Shown here one piece after another: positions 43,092-52,371 of a DNA stretch of 64,000 bases. The first letter of the stretch is position 1. Every line of letters begins with the position of its first letter. The notes beneath the pieces are model-generated. The model was not told where the DNA came from. It did not search any database and saw only the letters and a program-made list of their open reading frames with translations. The position numbers and the translations under genes are program-made. The DNA lies in contig NZ_CP034443.1 of the NCBI RefSeq assembly GCF_003952365.1, forward strand, positions 5,883,001-5,947,000, given 5' to 3'. Origin of the DNA: Mesorhizobium sp. M9A.F.Ca.ET.002.03.1.2 (lineage in GTDB: Bacteria; Pseudomonadota; Alphaproteobacteria; Rhizobiales; Rhizobiaceae).

Positions 43092-44015
43092 ATGGATAGG
43101 TCGGACGTCACACTCGAGCGCATGCGCACCTTCATCCGCGTCGCCGAGCGCGGCAGCCTGTCGGCGGTGGCGCGCGAACTCGGAGTTGGGCAGTCGACGA
43201 TCACGCGGCATCTGCGGGAGCTCGAGGCGGCCGTCGGCGTGCCCTTGCTCAGCAGGACAACCCGGCGTGTCACGATGACCGACGAAGGCAGCCGTTACTA
43301 TGCCGACAGCGTCCAGATCCTGCGCCTCGTTGAGCAGGCCGGCGATGAGGCGCGGGGCACGCGCGGCGCGTCGGCCGGCACGATCCGGATATCCTGCACG
43401 GCGGCGCTCGGGGTCTTGCACGTCAGCCGGCTGATCTTCGCCTTTCAGGACCGCTATCCCGACATCGGGGTCGATCTCAGCCTCACCGACGAGCGCATCG
43501 ACCTTGTGCGGGAGGGCGTCGATATCGCGCTTCGCCTCGGTCCCCTCACCGACAGCTCGATGAGGCTACGGGCGCTCGGCCGGTCGCGGCGCCTGCTGGT
43601 GGCGGCGCCGGCCTATCTGGCGGCGCGGGGCACACCGGCTGTCCCGCAGGATCTGCCCAGCCATGAAGGCATCCGGATGTCGAACATCGCGGGAAGCGAC
43701 ACGCTCGCCCTGCAGGGGCCGGGCGGCGAGCGCCATGCGGTGCCTTTTGGCGGCCGATTTCGGGTCGACCATGGGCTTGCCGCGCGCGAAGCCCTTGTCG
43801 CCGGCCGCGGTATCGCACCTGCCCATCACTGGCTTGTCGACGATCTCCTCGAAGCCGGCCGGCTGGAAGCGATCCTGCCGGACTATTCCCCGCCTCCCGT
43901 ACCGCTGAGCATGCTGATCGTCCCGGAGCGCGCCGGCATTGCCCGGGTCCGGCTGCTGGTCGACTTTCTCGCCCAGCGGATCGGCGGCATTCCGGGGATC
44001 GAGAAGCCGCGCTAG
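43092..44015 (+). CDS. LysR-family transcriptional regulator
   Basis: The 307-residue protein has the helix-turn-helix FIRVAERGSLSAVARELGVGQSTITRHLRELEAAVGVPLL. The effector domain opens AGTIRISCTAALGVLHVS and includes DLVREGVDIALRLGPLTDSSM, the CrgA-like type. It faces the divergent quinone reductase gene, its probable target. Quinone- or electrophile-responsive LysR regulators are commonly arranged like this. Confidence 0.92.
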   Translation: MDRSDVTLERMRTFIRVAERGSLSAVARELGVGQSTITRHLRELEAAVGVPLLSRTTRRVTMTDEGSRYYADSVQILRLVEQAGDEARGTRGASAGTIRISCTAALGVLHVSRLIFAFQDRYPDIGVDLSLTDERIDLVREGVDIALRLGPLTDSSMRLRALGRSRRLLVAAPAYLAARGTPAVPQDLPSHEGIRMSNIAGSDTLALQGPGGERHAVPFGGRFRVDHGLAAREALVAGRGIAPAHHWLVDDLLEAGRLEAILPDYSPPPVPLSMLIVPERAGIARVRLLVDFLAQRIGGIPGIEKPR

Positions 44016-44048
44016 CAGGCTCAGCCTCTCAGGACTGGAAGGACGACA

Positions 44049-45107
44049 TCATGCTGTGTCGGCGTGAGCCCTGAGTTCTGCCCGCTTCTCATCCGAGACC
44101 ACGGCAAGGTCCAGCACCTTCTGCAATTCGGCAGCATGGCGAAACGACGGTTCGGGCTGGATGCCGTTACGGACCGTATCGATAAAGCGCTGATAGTTGG
44201 TCGGCACCGTTCCGGCATCAAGGACCTGCCAGCTCGCGGTCTCGATGTTCTCGCCCATGCACGCTTTCAGCTCCGAGCCGTTCAGATTGTGAACGACTTC
44301 GATCCCGCCCTTGTCGCCATAGATGCGCAGGCGCAGTTCGTTGAGGTGGCCGGTCGCCCAGCGGCTGGCATGCACCACACCGAACGCGCCGTTGGAGAAA
44401 TCCAGCGCCATGGTGAAGCTGTCATTGGCGTCGAGCTCGTAGTCGCCGATCCGGTTGCCCGGCGCCTTGTCGAAGGCCTTGAGACGGCAGAACACATGGT
44501 CGATGTCGAGTGCGGCGCCATAGCTGGCGAAATCGAGGATGTGGATGCCGACATCGCCCAGCACGCCATTGGAGCCGTGACCGCGCGACAGGCGCCAGAG
44601 CCATTTCGGATCCGTGCGCCAGTCGCCCCAGAATTTGGAAACCAGCCAGCTCTGCAGATAGGACGCCTCAACGTGCCGGATCTGGCCGATCTCGCCGGCG
44701 AGCACCATGGCGCGCGCCTTCTGCAGCGCCGCCACATTGCGATAGGTCAGGTTGACCATGTTGATGATGCCGGCCCGTTCGGCAGCGTCCGCCATTTCAC
44801 TGGCCTTCTCAAAATTTTCGGCCAGCGGTTTTTCGCACAGCACCGGCTTGCCCGCCGCGATCAGCTTCATGGTGGTCGGATGGTGGATGCGATCCGGCGT
44901 CACGTTCGCCGCCGCGTCGAACTTGTCCCATGCGAGCGCGTCTTCCAGCGACGTGAACCGGTTGGGAATACCGTAGCTGTCCGAAAACTTGTCGACACGC
45001 GCGCGGTCGACATCGACGGCGCCGATCAGTTCGACGCCCTCGATCTTGCTGAACTGCCTGGCGTGCTCCTCCGCCATCCAGCCGGTGCCGAGTATCAAGA
45101 GACGCAT
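44049..45107 (-). CDS. thuB: Gfo/Idh/MocA-family oxidoreductase, ThuB-like
   Basis: The 352-residue protein has an N-terminal Rossmann domain (LLILGTGWMAEEHARQF) and the signature CEKPLAENFEKASEM, where Lys is catalytic. ANVTPDRIHHPTTMKLI and a C-terminal alpha/beta domain with GDVGIHILDFASYG complete the fold. It lies 75 bases downstream of the ThuA-like gene on the same strand, the arrangement of thuAB in Sinorhizobium, where the pair supports catabolism of trehalose via 3-keto derivatives. No trehalose ABC transporter genes lie beside it, so the sugar may differ. Confidence 0.82.
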   Translation of the reverse strand: MRLLILGTGWMAEEHARQFSKIEGVELIGAVDVDRARVDKFSDSYGIPNRFTSLEDALAWDKFDAAANVTPDRIHHPTTMKLIAAGKPVLCEKPLAENFEKASEMADAAERAGIINMVNLTYRNVAALQKARAMVLAGEIGQIRHVEASYLQSWLVSKFWGDWRTDPKWLWRLSRGHGSNGVLGDVGIHILDFASYGAALDIDHVFCRLKAFDKAPGNRIGDYELDANDSFTMALDFSNGAFGVVHASRWATGHLNELRLRIYGDKGGIEVVHNLNGSELKACMGENIETASWQVLDAGTVPTNYQRFIDTVRNGIQPEPSFRHAAELQKVLDLAVVSDEKRAELRAHADTA

Positions 45108-45182
45108 GATTCTTATCCTCAGGATAGGGCTCTATCTTCTTGTTTGACCATGGATTTTCCGAACCGAAGGTCGGGTCATGGG

Positions 45183-45968
45183 CTAGCGGTAGCCGGCTTC
45201 ACCCTCGGCATGAAGTTTTCCGCCGCGCTCGACGATCGGCTCGAGAGCCTTTTCCACCGGCACGTTCGGCGCATCGAGGATGGCTGGATTTGCGCCCTGC
45301 GGATTGTGCGCCCATTTCACCGCATTGCGCAGCACCTTCTGCACGTTGCTGTCGTGATAGGTCGGGTAGGTCTCGTGGCCGGGCCTGAAATAGAAGATGT
45401 TGCCCGCACCCCGGCGATAAGTCAGCCCCGACCGGAAGACTTCGCCGCCCTGGAACCAGGAGATGAAAACCGTTTCCAACGGCTCCGGCACGGCGAACTG
45501 CTCGCCATACATCTCCTCGTTCTCGAGCTCGAAATACTCGCCGATCCCTGCCGCGATCGGATGGTTGGGGCTCGTCACCCAAAGCCGCTCGCGCTCGCCC
45601 GCCTCGCGCCATTTCAGCGTGCAGGGCGTGCCCATCAGCTTCTTGAATATCTTCGAGAAATGGCCGGAATGAAGCACGATCAGCCCCATGCCTTCCCAGA
45701 CGCGGCGCGCCACGCGCTCGACGACTTCGTCGGCGACGGCGCCATGGTCCTTGTGTCCCCACCACACAAGGACATCGGTTTGCGCCAAACGGTCGGCCGG
45801 CAGGCCATGGTCCGGCTGCTCGAGCGTCGCCCACGACACGGAAATGCCGGGGTCGAGCTTCAGCGCGTTGGCGATCGTTGCGTGCATGCCCTCGGGATAG
45901 ATCCCCGCAACCACCTCATTGGTCCGCTCGTGGATATTCTCACCCCAAACGACAGCGCGTAAAGTCAT
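45183..45968 (-). CDS. thuA: ThuA-like protein
   Basis: The 261-residue protein has the class I glutamine-amidotransferase-like fold of ThuA. Marker blocks are [73 protein letters not shown] and [21 protein letters not shown]. ThuA proteins act on keto-sugars in trehalose and related disaccharide use together with ThuB. It is the first gene of the pair; the ATG at 45968 is preceded by AGGATG-type purines. Confidence 0.85.
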   Translation of the reverse strand: MTLRAVVWGENIHERTNEVVAGIYPEGMHATIANALKLDPGISVSWATLEQPDHGLPADRLAQTDVLVWWGHKDHGAVADEVVERVARRVWEGMGLIVLHSGHFSKIFKKLMGTPCTLKWREAGERERLWVTSPNHPIAAGIGEYFELENEEMYGEQFAVPEPLETVFISWFQGGEVFRSGLTYRRGAGNIFYFRPGHETYPTYHDSNVQKVLRNAVKWAHNPQGANPAILDAPNVPVEKALEPIVERGGKLHAEGEAGYR

Positions 45969-46150
45969 GACATCCTCTTGATCGGTTGAAGCGCCGCCCG
46001 GTACCGGTCACTCATAGTATCCCCGGACAGGATTGAAAACGCTTTCCGAGGCGGGCTGCTGACAATCTGCTGAAAACGTGACAGCAGCCAAAGGATGCAG
46101 CGGCGCCTACGCGCCGCGCCCTTTCGACGCGACCTGCATCAGCGGCTTGG

Positions 46151-47599
46151 TTAGCCGCGCACCACGAGGCGTTTGATCTTGCCTTTCTTGAAAGCGGCGA
46201 GGAAACGGGCATAGTCCTTGAAAGCGACGCAGCCGCTCGATTCCGCGCGGCCGCCGCGCAGCAGGTAGGTGTGGGCAAGAAAGCCGTCGCGGCCGTATTT
46301 GTTCTTGCCATCGACGGGAATGAGACGCAGCGCCTCCACCCCATGGAAGCGCGATTCGCGCAGCCTCAAATCGTAGGTGTGGGGCGGTGTCGGGCCGACA
46401 TTCTTCAGGTTGGCGTAGCGCGGCTGGTCGGCCATCGAGCCCCGTCCCGAATGCGCCTCGAGCCGCGAACCGTCCGGCATATAGACGGTTTTCGCCGAGA
46501 TGTCGTAGACGGCGACGCCACTGCCCGCGCCGGGCGTGCTGAACAGGTTGCGGAAAGCCCCGCCCGCGGGCCTGTCGGGTTTGGCATAGGCCAGCATGTC
46601 TGCGGCCTGGGCCTTCGAGCGCTTGGCCAACTTGCCTGGTTTGCCCGGCACGGCGGCTGGTGACGAACTCCTCGGCGACAAGGCTGGCGCCTGGGGCCTC
46701 TCGACCGGCGGTGCATCGGCGGTCTGCAGCTTGTTGCGGGCCTTGGGTGACTGGACCTTGGGCGCCGCGGCTGGCTGATCGATTTCCGCCCGCGGGCGCC
46801 AGGTCGGCAAGGGAATGCTATCAGGCATCTCGTCTTGCGGCGGAAGCGAGGCCACCTGAACCTCAGCCTCTTGCGGCTCCTGTAGAGCGGAAGGCTCGCT
46901 TGCCGTAACAGCTGCCGGCAGCACATCGATCGTCTCTTCCGTCGACACGTTCGCAAGCGCCAGCGCCAGACGGGAGGAGCGTTCGATCTCCGCGACCTCC
47001 GGCCCGAAGCGCACCGAGGCCGGGCCGTTCTGGTCGGGCAGGCGCACCGGCTCCGCAAAGCGCGCAGCCGCCGGCAGGCTGGCGAGCATAAGAGGCGCTG
47101 CGGTGACGTGGGCAAAGGCAGCAGCAAGTTTTTCAGGCGACAGCGCGGCTTTCGCCACCACGTCGTCGAAGCGGGCGTCATGCGAGGTGAAAGGCGCAAT
47201 ATTGTTCGACCGCGCCAGCGGCTTGAGACGCGCCATCTTGCCTTCATGCACGAATCTTGCGGCGGCGTGCACGCAACCGGCATCGCATCGATTGAGCAGC
47301 GACACCTGACGCTGCCGGCTTGCCAGTGACGGCGCCCGTGAATTGACCCCTGAATCGGCAGAGGTGCGCCGGGGATCGGCGAGCGCGATGGTGCGCGGCG
47401 CGAGCAGGCCTGGCGGAAGACTGTTGGAGGCAGCGGTGAGCGAGGTCCCCACTGAATAGAGGCCGGCCATGGTCGCCACCGACCACAAAGCGATCGCAAC
47501 GCCAACGGCCGGAACCGCGACCCAGCGCAGGCCGGGCCTCATCGAAGTCAATCCAGATTGAGGATCGTCACCCCGGTCTTTCAAACGCACAAACGCCAT
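46151..47599 (-). CDS. DUF2778 (Tlde1-like) L,D-transpeptidase-fold protein with long linker
   Basis: The 482-residue protein (ATG at 47599; another in frame at 47704) has one membrane helix near residues 22-46 (VAVPAVGVAIALWSVATMAG). A linker of about 280 residues follows, rich in Ala, Pro, Ser and Gln. The C-terminal DUF2778 domain of about 130 residues shows FLAHTYLLRGGRAESSGCVAFKDY with catalytic-type His and Cys. Relatives such as Tlde1 cleave or exchange peptidoglycan D-amino acids. It is anchored in the inner membrane with a periplasmic domain, probably a cell wall enzyme. The linker would allow the domain to reach the wall. Confidence 0.82.
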   Translation of the reverse strand: MAFVRLKDRGDDPQSGLTSMRPGLRWVAVPAVGVAIALWSVATMAGLYSVGTSLTAASNSLPPGLLAPRTIALADPRRTSADSGVNSRAPSLASRQRQVSLLNRCDAGCVHAAARFVHEGKMARLKPLARSNNIAPFTSHDARFDDVVAKAALSPEKLAAAFAHVTAAPLMLASLPAAARFAEPVRLPDQNGPASVRFGPEVAEIERSSRLALALANVSTEETIDVLPAAVTASEPSALQEPQEAEVQVASLPPQDEMPDSIPLPTWRPRAEIDQPAAAPKVQSPKARNKLQTADAPPVERPQAPALSPRSSSPAAVPGKPGKLAKRSKAQAADMLAYAKPDRPAGGAFRNLFSTPGAGSGVAVYDISAKTVYMPDGSRLEAHSGRGSMADQPRYANLKNVGPTPPHTYDLRLRESRFHGVEALRLIPVDGKNKYGRDGFLAHTYLLRGGRAESSGCVAFKDYARFLAAFKKGKIKRLVVRG

Positions 47600-47949
47600 A
47601 CAACCACTCTCAATCGGCCTGCCGGCTTGCGCCCTCGCATCCGTTACGATCACAGTTCGCCTGGTGCCCCCTGCACGCTTCGCGTCTGTTGCCGACTGAT
47701 TCAAAAGATGGACAAACTTGGTTAACCAATTCCTCTACCGATCGCCGATTGGGCGAAGGTCGATATCAAAAAAGCTCCCTCCACGACTATGAAAATGGCG
47801 GAAATGCCCTCCGTATCAGGCTTTGCTGCCCGTTTTTGCCGGCCGAGTCAATAAAACGACGCTTCTGGCTTTCGCAAACCGAAAAGTCTGACAATGCTGG
47901 GAAGGCTCCCGTCGGTCGGCAAGGATCGTGCGAGAGGCAACACCTGACC
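47600..47949. other. Upstream region of the DUF2778 gene
   Basis: If the ATG at 47599 is used, this region holds the promoter of the DUF2778 gene. The frame runs back to an ATG at 47704. No other gene is recognised. Confidence 0.35.
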
Positions 47950-47979
47950 GGTCCGCGTCCTCCGTCGGAGACGCGGGCC
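47950..47979 (-). terminator. Hairpin after the FAD oxidase gene
   Basis: GGTCCGCGTC at 47950-47959 pairs with GACGCGGGCC at 47970-47979 with one wobble pair. It lies 21 bases beyond the stop of the oxidase gene at 48000. There is no T-run. Confidence 0.5.
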
Positions 47980-47999
47980 TTGTCATTGCACGCATACCC

Positions 48000-49439
48000 C
48001 TATGCGGCGCGCAGGTTTTCCGCCGGCCGCAAATTCTGGTTCATGCGGAACAGGTTCAGCGGGTCGTATCGCTGCTTGATTTCCAGAAGCCGCCGATAGT
48101 TGCCACCATAGGCTTCTTCGACCCGGTCGACCTCGTCCTCGGGCATGAAGTTCACATAGGCCGTGCCGGCGGCATAGGGCTTGGCCGCCTCATAAACGCC
48201 GCGCGCCCAGTCGATGCAGGCGCGGTCCATTTCCGGTTCACGCCAGCGGGCGTGAACATTCATGACGTAATGCGCGCTGCGCTGCGGAAACGCCGTCGCA
48301 TCCGCTGCCACGCGGCCCGCTGCACCGCCGACATGGCCGAAGAATACTTCGCATTCGGGGCCGGGAAGCCTGGATATCGCCGCCGTGACGACCTCGACCG
48401 CGCTGTCGGAAAGCGCGGTGAAGTCATGGCTCTTCCAGTAGTTGCGGGCGCCGGGCGCAAGCAGCGGATCGAAAGCCTGCTGCCATCCGGCGAACGGGTT
48501 GGGACCGACGACATCGGCGATCGGCGTCCCGATGGCGCGAAGCCTTTGCGTCGCCTTTTCCCCTTCCTCGAGATCGCCGCAATAGCACATGGCCAGAACC
48601 AGCACCTCCTTGCCATGCCATTCGGCCGGCAGGAACGGCAGCGGCGGTGCTTGCCGCATGACCACCCAGCAGGTCAGCTCGTCGGAGGCCACCTCGAGCG
48701 CTGCGCGATACTCCCGCAACACGTTTTCGGCATCGGCGAAGGGATGAATGACAAGCCCCGACAGCACTTGCGGGCCGACATGGTGGAGCTTGAATTCGAA
48801 AGCCGTGACGATGCCGAAATTGCCGCCGCCGCCGCGCAGTGCCCAGAACAGGTCCGGATTTTCCGTCTGGCTGGCGCGCAGCAGCTTACCGTCGGCGGTA
48901 ACCACATCCATGCAAAGAAGATTGTCGATGGTCAGGCCGAACTTCCGCGTGATCCAGCCGAAGCCGCCGCCCAGCGTCAGGCCCGATATACCTGTGGTCG
49001 AGTTGATGCCGGTCGGCACCGCCAGTTCGAAGGCCTGGGTTTCCGCGTCTACATCGGCGAGTGTCGCGCCGGGTTCCACCCATGCCCGCCGCGTCGCCGG
49101 ATCAACCCGCACCGACTTCATCGGCGACAGATCGATCATCAGGCCGCCGTCGCAGACAGCACTGCCGGCAATGTTGTGGCCGCCGCCGCGAACCGCGACG
49201 AGAAGCCTGTTTTCCCTGGCAAAATTGACGGCAGCGATAACGTCGGCGGCGCCGGCGCAGCGCACGATCAGCCCGGGCCGGCGGTCGATCATGGCATTCC
49301 AGATGCTGCGTGCGTCGTCATAGCCGGCGTCGCCTTCCGTCAGCGCGGTGCCGCGCAACCGTGCCGAAAGCGCCTCCAGGGCCGCTGCTTCGACCGTCGT
49401 CTTGCCGCGTTCAAGCGTGGTGAGGCTCATGCTGTTCAT
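48000..49439 (-). CDS. FAD-linked oxidase of the berberine bridge / glucooligosaccharide oxidase type
   Basis: The ATG at 49439 has GGGAGG at 7 bases and gives 479 residues. The PCMH FAD domain shows RPGLIVRCAGAADVIAAVNFARE, then VRGGGHNIAGSAVCDGGLMIDLS in which His is the covalent flavin anchor. SGLTLGGGFGWITRKFGLTIDNL follows. The second covalent (Cys) attachment seen in bi-covalent family members appears replaced by Ser/Thr in INSTTGISG. The C-terminal BBE segment is YGGNYRRLLEIKQRYDPLNLFRMNQNL. It oxidises an alcohol or sugar with oxygen. No signal peptide is visible. It is transcribed alone. Confidence 0.9.
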   Translation of the reverse strand: MNSMSLTTLERGKTTVEAAALEALSARLRGTALTEGDAGYDDARSIWNAMIDRRPGLIVRCAGAADVIAAVNFARENRLLVAVRGGGHNIAGSAVCDGGLMIDLSPMKSVRVDPATRRAWVEPGATLADVDAETQAFELAVPTGINSTTGISGLTLGGGFGWITRKFGLTIDNLLCMDVVTADGKLLRASQTENPDLFWALRGGGGNFGIVTAFEFKLHHVGPQVLSGLVIHPFADAENVLREYRAALEVASDELTCWVVMRQAPPLPFLPAEWHGKEVLVLAMCYCGDLEEGEKATQRLRAIGTPIADVVGPNPFAGWQQAFDPLLAPGARNYWKSHDFTALSDSAVEVVTAAISRLPGPECEVFFGHVGGAAGRVAADATAFPQRSAHYVMNVHARWREPEMDRACIDWARGVYEAAKPYAAGTAYVNFMPEDEVDRVEEAYGGNYRRLLEIKQRYDPLNLFRMNQNLRPAENLRAA

Positions 49440-49741
49440 GGCTTTCCTCCCGATTGCTTTTTGGACGTTTCCCTCCACCTGTTTCGAAGTGTGCTCTTAT
49501 ATTAGGGGTCACGCAAGTTCGTAGTCGATTGCTGGCCGCTATTGCCGCGCGCGTCGGCGGTTGGATGGCTGCGTGGTTCGCGAGGAATGCAGGAGGACAG
49601 CGTCGGCGGCTTGCTCGCCGGCCTGCCTGTGACCGTCCCCGGCACGGATGTCGTTCATATCGAGGGCGCACGGACCAAATTCTCAAGCCGCGCTGACGGG
49701 CCCGCACCATCGCTTCTTTGTTGACGAGAATGGCGAGCTAT
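49440..49741. other. Intergenic region, no gene recognised
   Basis: A plus-strand frame of 60 codons (49542-49724) reads GGLLAGLPVTVPGTDVVHIEG but has no family resemblance or ribosome site. The stretch between 49490 and 49505 is AT-rich and may hold the oxidase promoter. Confidence 0.35.
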
Positions 49742-49760
49742 AGGCCGGCAATTCCGGCCT
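49742..49760 (-). terminator. Hairpin after the small secreted protein gene
   Basis: AGGCCGG at 49742-49748 pairs with CCGGCCT at 49754-49760 around a 5-base loop, 16 bases after the stop of the gene at 49776. No T-run is present. Confidence 0.5.
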
Positions 49761-49775
49761 GTAGCGATTTACCGA

Positions 49776-50072
49776 TTAACAACCTTCGGTCGTCTTCTTC
49801 ATTTGACCGGGAGCTGCGGTCTTGGCGTCCGTGTCCTGCTGACCAGGAGCGGCCTCTTGCGCGCTGCCGGTCTGCTGACCAGGTGCGCAATCCTTGGCCG
49901 AGTTCGGATTGGTGCCGCTGGTGATGGTCGAGTCAGTTTCCTGATCGGTGGTGGAGTTGGTCCCCTGATCGGTGGTGCTGGGCATGGTCGTCGAGGTTCC
50001 GGTCGTCGTCTGGGCCAGTGAAAGCCCAGCCGATGCCGCCAGCATGACCGACGCCAAAAGGATGCGTTTCAT
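49776..50072 (-). CDS. Small secreted Thr/Ser/Gln-rich protein
   Basis: The ATG at 50072 has GAGGAG at 7 bases and gives 98 residues. A signal peptide MKRILLASVMLAASAGLSLA is followed by a low-complexity mature part: TTTGTSTTMPSTTDQGTNST, then three APGQ repeats (CAPGQQTGS, AAPGQQDTD, AAPGQMKKT) and a C-terminal Cys. It is probably unstructured and periplasmic or exported. Two cysteines could form a disulfide. The function is unknown; similar small proteins are frequent in Mesorhizobium. Confidence 0.75.
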   Translation of the reverse strand: MKRILLASVMLAASAGLSLAQTTTGTSTTMPSTTDQGTNSTTDQETDSTITSGTNPNSAKDCAPGQQTGSAQEAAPGQQDTDAKTAAPGQMKKTTEGC

Positions 50073-50349
50073 CGTTTTCTCCTCTTGCGAATGCGCGGGA
50101 ATGCGCTGGCAACCCAACAGCAAGACAGAAGGAGTGTTCCCCGATCATGTTCAACTTTTGTAATCCCCGTCTAACGGTTGGTTCTCCCAGGGACTAAAGG
50201 CCCGGGTAAAAAGTCCCACCAGCGAGCCAAACCGGGATGGCGAGGTGGTTGCTGGATCGGTGTAAAATGATCTCGCAGGTTTGATCGAGGAACTACGCGG
50301 CGGTTCGAAGAGTTAGACATACGACCCACCAATGCATAGGAGAGCTCCG

Positions 50350-50613
50350 ATGGCACCGCGTGGAAAACCTGACGATCCGCCCGAAGGCCCGACTATCGAA
50401 CAGCAGGATTGGGACGCGATCAAAGGCAGCAAGATTCTACCGGACAGCGTGCCGGGAAACGGCGACATTCGCTACGACCTCGAGAAGGAGGCTGAGCTGC
50501 CCGAGGAAGACGACGACAATCCGTACCAGGATAGCGACGAGGCGCTGCCGGACGACGAGGAGGAGCGTGCTATCGCGCGTAACCCCTCAAAGCAGGATAT
50601 CGACGAGCCATGA
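50350..50613 (+). CDS. Small acidic disordered protein
   Basis: The ATG at 50350 has AGGAG at 8 bases and gives 87 residues. The product is strongly acidic (EEDDDNPYQDSDEALPDDEEE) with a Pro-rich N-terminus (GKPDDPPEGPTIEQQDWDAI) and no hydrophobic core. It is expected to be disordered and cytoplasmic. The function is unknown. It is a single-gene unit ending in a good terminator. Confidence 0.75.
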   Translation: MAPRGKPDDPPEGPTIEQQDWDAIKGSKILPDSVPGNGDIRYDLEKEAELPEEDDDNPYQDSDEALPDDEEERAIARNPSKQDIDEP

Positions 50614-50694
50614 ACTGCGGCCTTCAATAGCGTAGCCGGCCGGCCCGTTCCGGGGGCGCTCCAAATTCCCCTGAATATTCCTGCAGCGACAGAA

Positions 50695-50727
50695 AAAGAC
50701 CCCGCAGGGAGGAAGCGCGGGGTCTTT
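50695..50727. terminator. Strong bidirectional terminator
   Basis: AAAGACCCCGC at 50695-50705 pairs perfectly with GCGGGGTCTTT at 50717-50727. A-rich DNA on the left gives a T-run for the opposite strand. It lies 82 bases after the acidic protein gene. Confidence 0.75.
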
Positions 50728-50953
50728 GTCCGAATGCCGCGCGAACGGCTTTCATAGTCGCTGGAGTAGAACGACTGTGCTTCCAACTGTGGCCGGCGGA
50801 TGTTGTTCCATCGAAACCGAAAAAGGCCGCGCTCGCCAGCGGTTTTCGCCGGCATTGCGGCTTGGATTGCCATCGATCACGATTTCGGTCTCACGGAACA
50901 ACTCCGAAAAACGCTCGCTGGGTAGTTATCGCAATCGGCGATACAACTTTAAT

Positions 50954-51127
50954 GGAGACCCCACCACTCCTCCTGGCACCGATAGCCCAACTCCGGTCGA
51001 TCCAAACGCAACGAATTCAACCCCGGGCTCTGACGGCACGGGTGACCGGTGCAAGGACATGGCGGGGGCCAACATGGATACAAACACCACCAGTGGCACT
51101 TCGGATATGGAAGATTGCCCGAAGTGA
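50954..51127 (+). pseudogene. Remnant of a small secreted Pro/Thr-rich protein gene
   Basis: From about 50954 the plus strand reads GDPTTPPGTDSPTPVDPN and continues NSTPGSDGTGDRCKDMAGANMDTNTTSGTSDMEDCPK to a stop. The composition and paired Cys resemble mature parts of small exported rhizobial proteins such as the one at 49776. The signal peptide that should precede it is missing: upstream codons in this frame encode no hydrophobic stretch and no ribosome site is present. I regard it as a 5'-damaged gene, but a functional gene with an unusual N-terminus cannot be excluded. Confidence 0.45.
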
Positions 51128-51171
51128 CGGAGCTAACACTGTGGTGCTCGGCATGACACACCGCACCCCTG

Positions 51172-52371
51172 TCAGACAAAGCCGGGAACCGGCTTTGTCT
51201 TGCCGCTTAGATGCGCGCCCAATGTCAGTGCCTGCGGGAAATTCCTGACAATTGCCGCCATCAAGGTGGCGCTACCGGGGCGAAGGGCAATTCCGGCAAT
51301 AGCAGCAGCGGCGTAGATCCGCGTCGAAAATAGCCTTTTCCAGGCCGCCTCATAGCGCCTGCCCGCAGCTTCGCGCCCTGGACGGTCGTCTGATGCGCCT
51401 GCGAGTTCCGAAGTCAGCAGCCAGCCGGACTGAAGCGCCATCGAGATGCCCTCGGCGATGATTGGATGAGACTCTCCGGCCGCATTGCCGACGCGGAAGA
51501 TATCCCCTTCGTAGCAGGGGCGAATTCCCGGCCGGATCGGACCTGCGGCTAGCCACGGACCGTCGGGATGAGCTGACTCCAGGGCGCCCCTCACACCCCG
51601 GCATGAGTCAATGAGATGGCGGAAAACTGCATCGGCAGCCGTCACATGGCTCTCGTTTGGGCCGCGGCGTTCGCGCAACCGCGCGAGCATATCGCGCCGA
51701 ATGCAGCACGAGATCGACAGCCGGCCATGATCCGCCGAGACCATGCCGCCATAGCCGCCCGGAAACACCAGCAGAGGCATCAAATCAGGCGCCAGGGATG
51801 ACCCGGTGAAATGCGCCTTGAAGCCGAGCAGGTCCGAAGGGCGGTTGCTCTTTCCAAGCTGGCTGGGCAGCGCTCCTGGTTCCCAGGAACCGTGTGCGGC
51901 GACAATCACCGGCGCACGCAACATCGCCGTTTCGTTTCCGGCTTGAATTCGCACCATTTGCGTCTCGCCATCCCGGTCGATGGCGACGGCGCGGTAGGGT
52001 TGAAAGATTTCGACGCCGGCAAATCGCGCCGCCTGCAAAAGCAGACAGTCGAGGATGTCCCGGCCGAGCGCCCGGCCGAAGCCATCTTTCGCATGAGGCA
52101 TTGGCGCCTCGACGCCAGTTTCGCCGGAAAAGAAACCGACACGGCGGATTTCGGGACCGGCATTGGCACGCCACGCGTCGCCGACCTCCAGTTGGTCCAA
52201 AAGCGCAAGATTGCTTGCCGACATGTATTCGCCGCAGACCTTGCGGCGCGGGAACGTGCTCTTTTCGACAATGGCCACGGCCCACCCGTGTCGGGCCAGC
52301 GTGAGCGCGACGGATGTGCCCGCCGGGCCGGCACCTATGATGATCGCATCATGGGTCGACAATCGCGTCAT
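51172..52371 (-). CDS. FAD-dependent oxidoreductase of the geranylgeranyl-reductase/halogenase-like group
   Basis: The 399-residue flavoprotein has the FAD motif DAIIIGAGPAGTSVALTLARHG at the N-terminus, FPRRKVCGEYMSASNLALLDQL, and DIFRVGNAAGESHPIIAEGISMALQSG as the second FAD motif. It could oxidise, reduce or hydroxylate a lipid or polyketide. It is the last gene of a three-gene unit (type III polyketide synthase, methyltransferase, this gene), overlapping the methyltransferase gene by 4 bases. The pairing suggests tailoring of an alkylresorcinol or alkylpyrone. Confidence 0.87.
   Translation of the reverse strand: MTRLSTHDAIIIGAGPAGTSVALTLARHGWAVAIVEKSTFPRRKVCGEYMSASNLALLDQLEVGDAWRANAGPEIRRVGFFSGETGVEAPMPHAKDGFGRALGRDILDCLLLQAARFAGVEIFQPYRAVAIDRDGETQMVRIQAGNETAMLRAPVIVAAHGSWEPGALPSQLGKSNRPSDLLGFKAHFTGSSLAPDLMPLLVFPGGYGGMVSADHGRLSISCCIRRDMLARLRERRGPNESHVTAADAVFRHLIDSCRGVRGALESAHPDGPWLAAGPIRPGIRPCYEGDIFRVGNAAGESHPIIAEGISMALQSGWLLTSELAGASDDRPGREAAGRRYEAAWKRLFSTRIYAAAAIAGIALRPGSATLMAAIVRNFPQALTLGAHLSGKTKPVPGFV

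Noticed and set aside
44064..45962. A 632-codon plus-strand frame opposite the thuAB-like genes
   Set aside because: Both minus-strand genes have clear family motifs, and the plus frame bridges their intergenic region without any domain.
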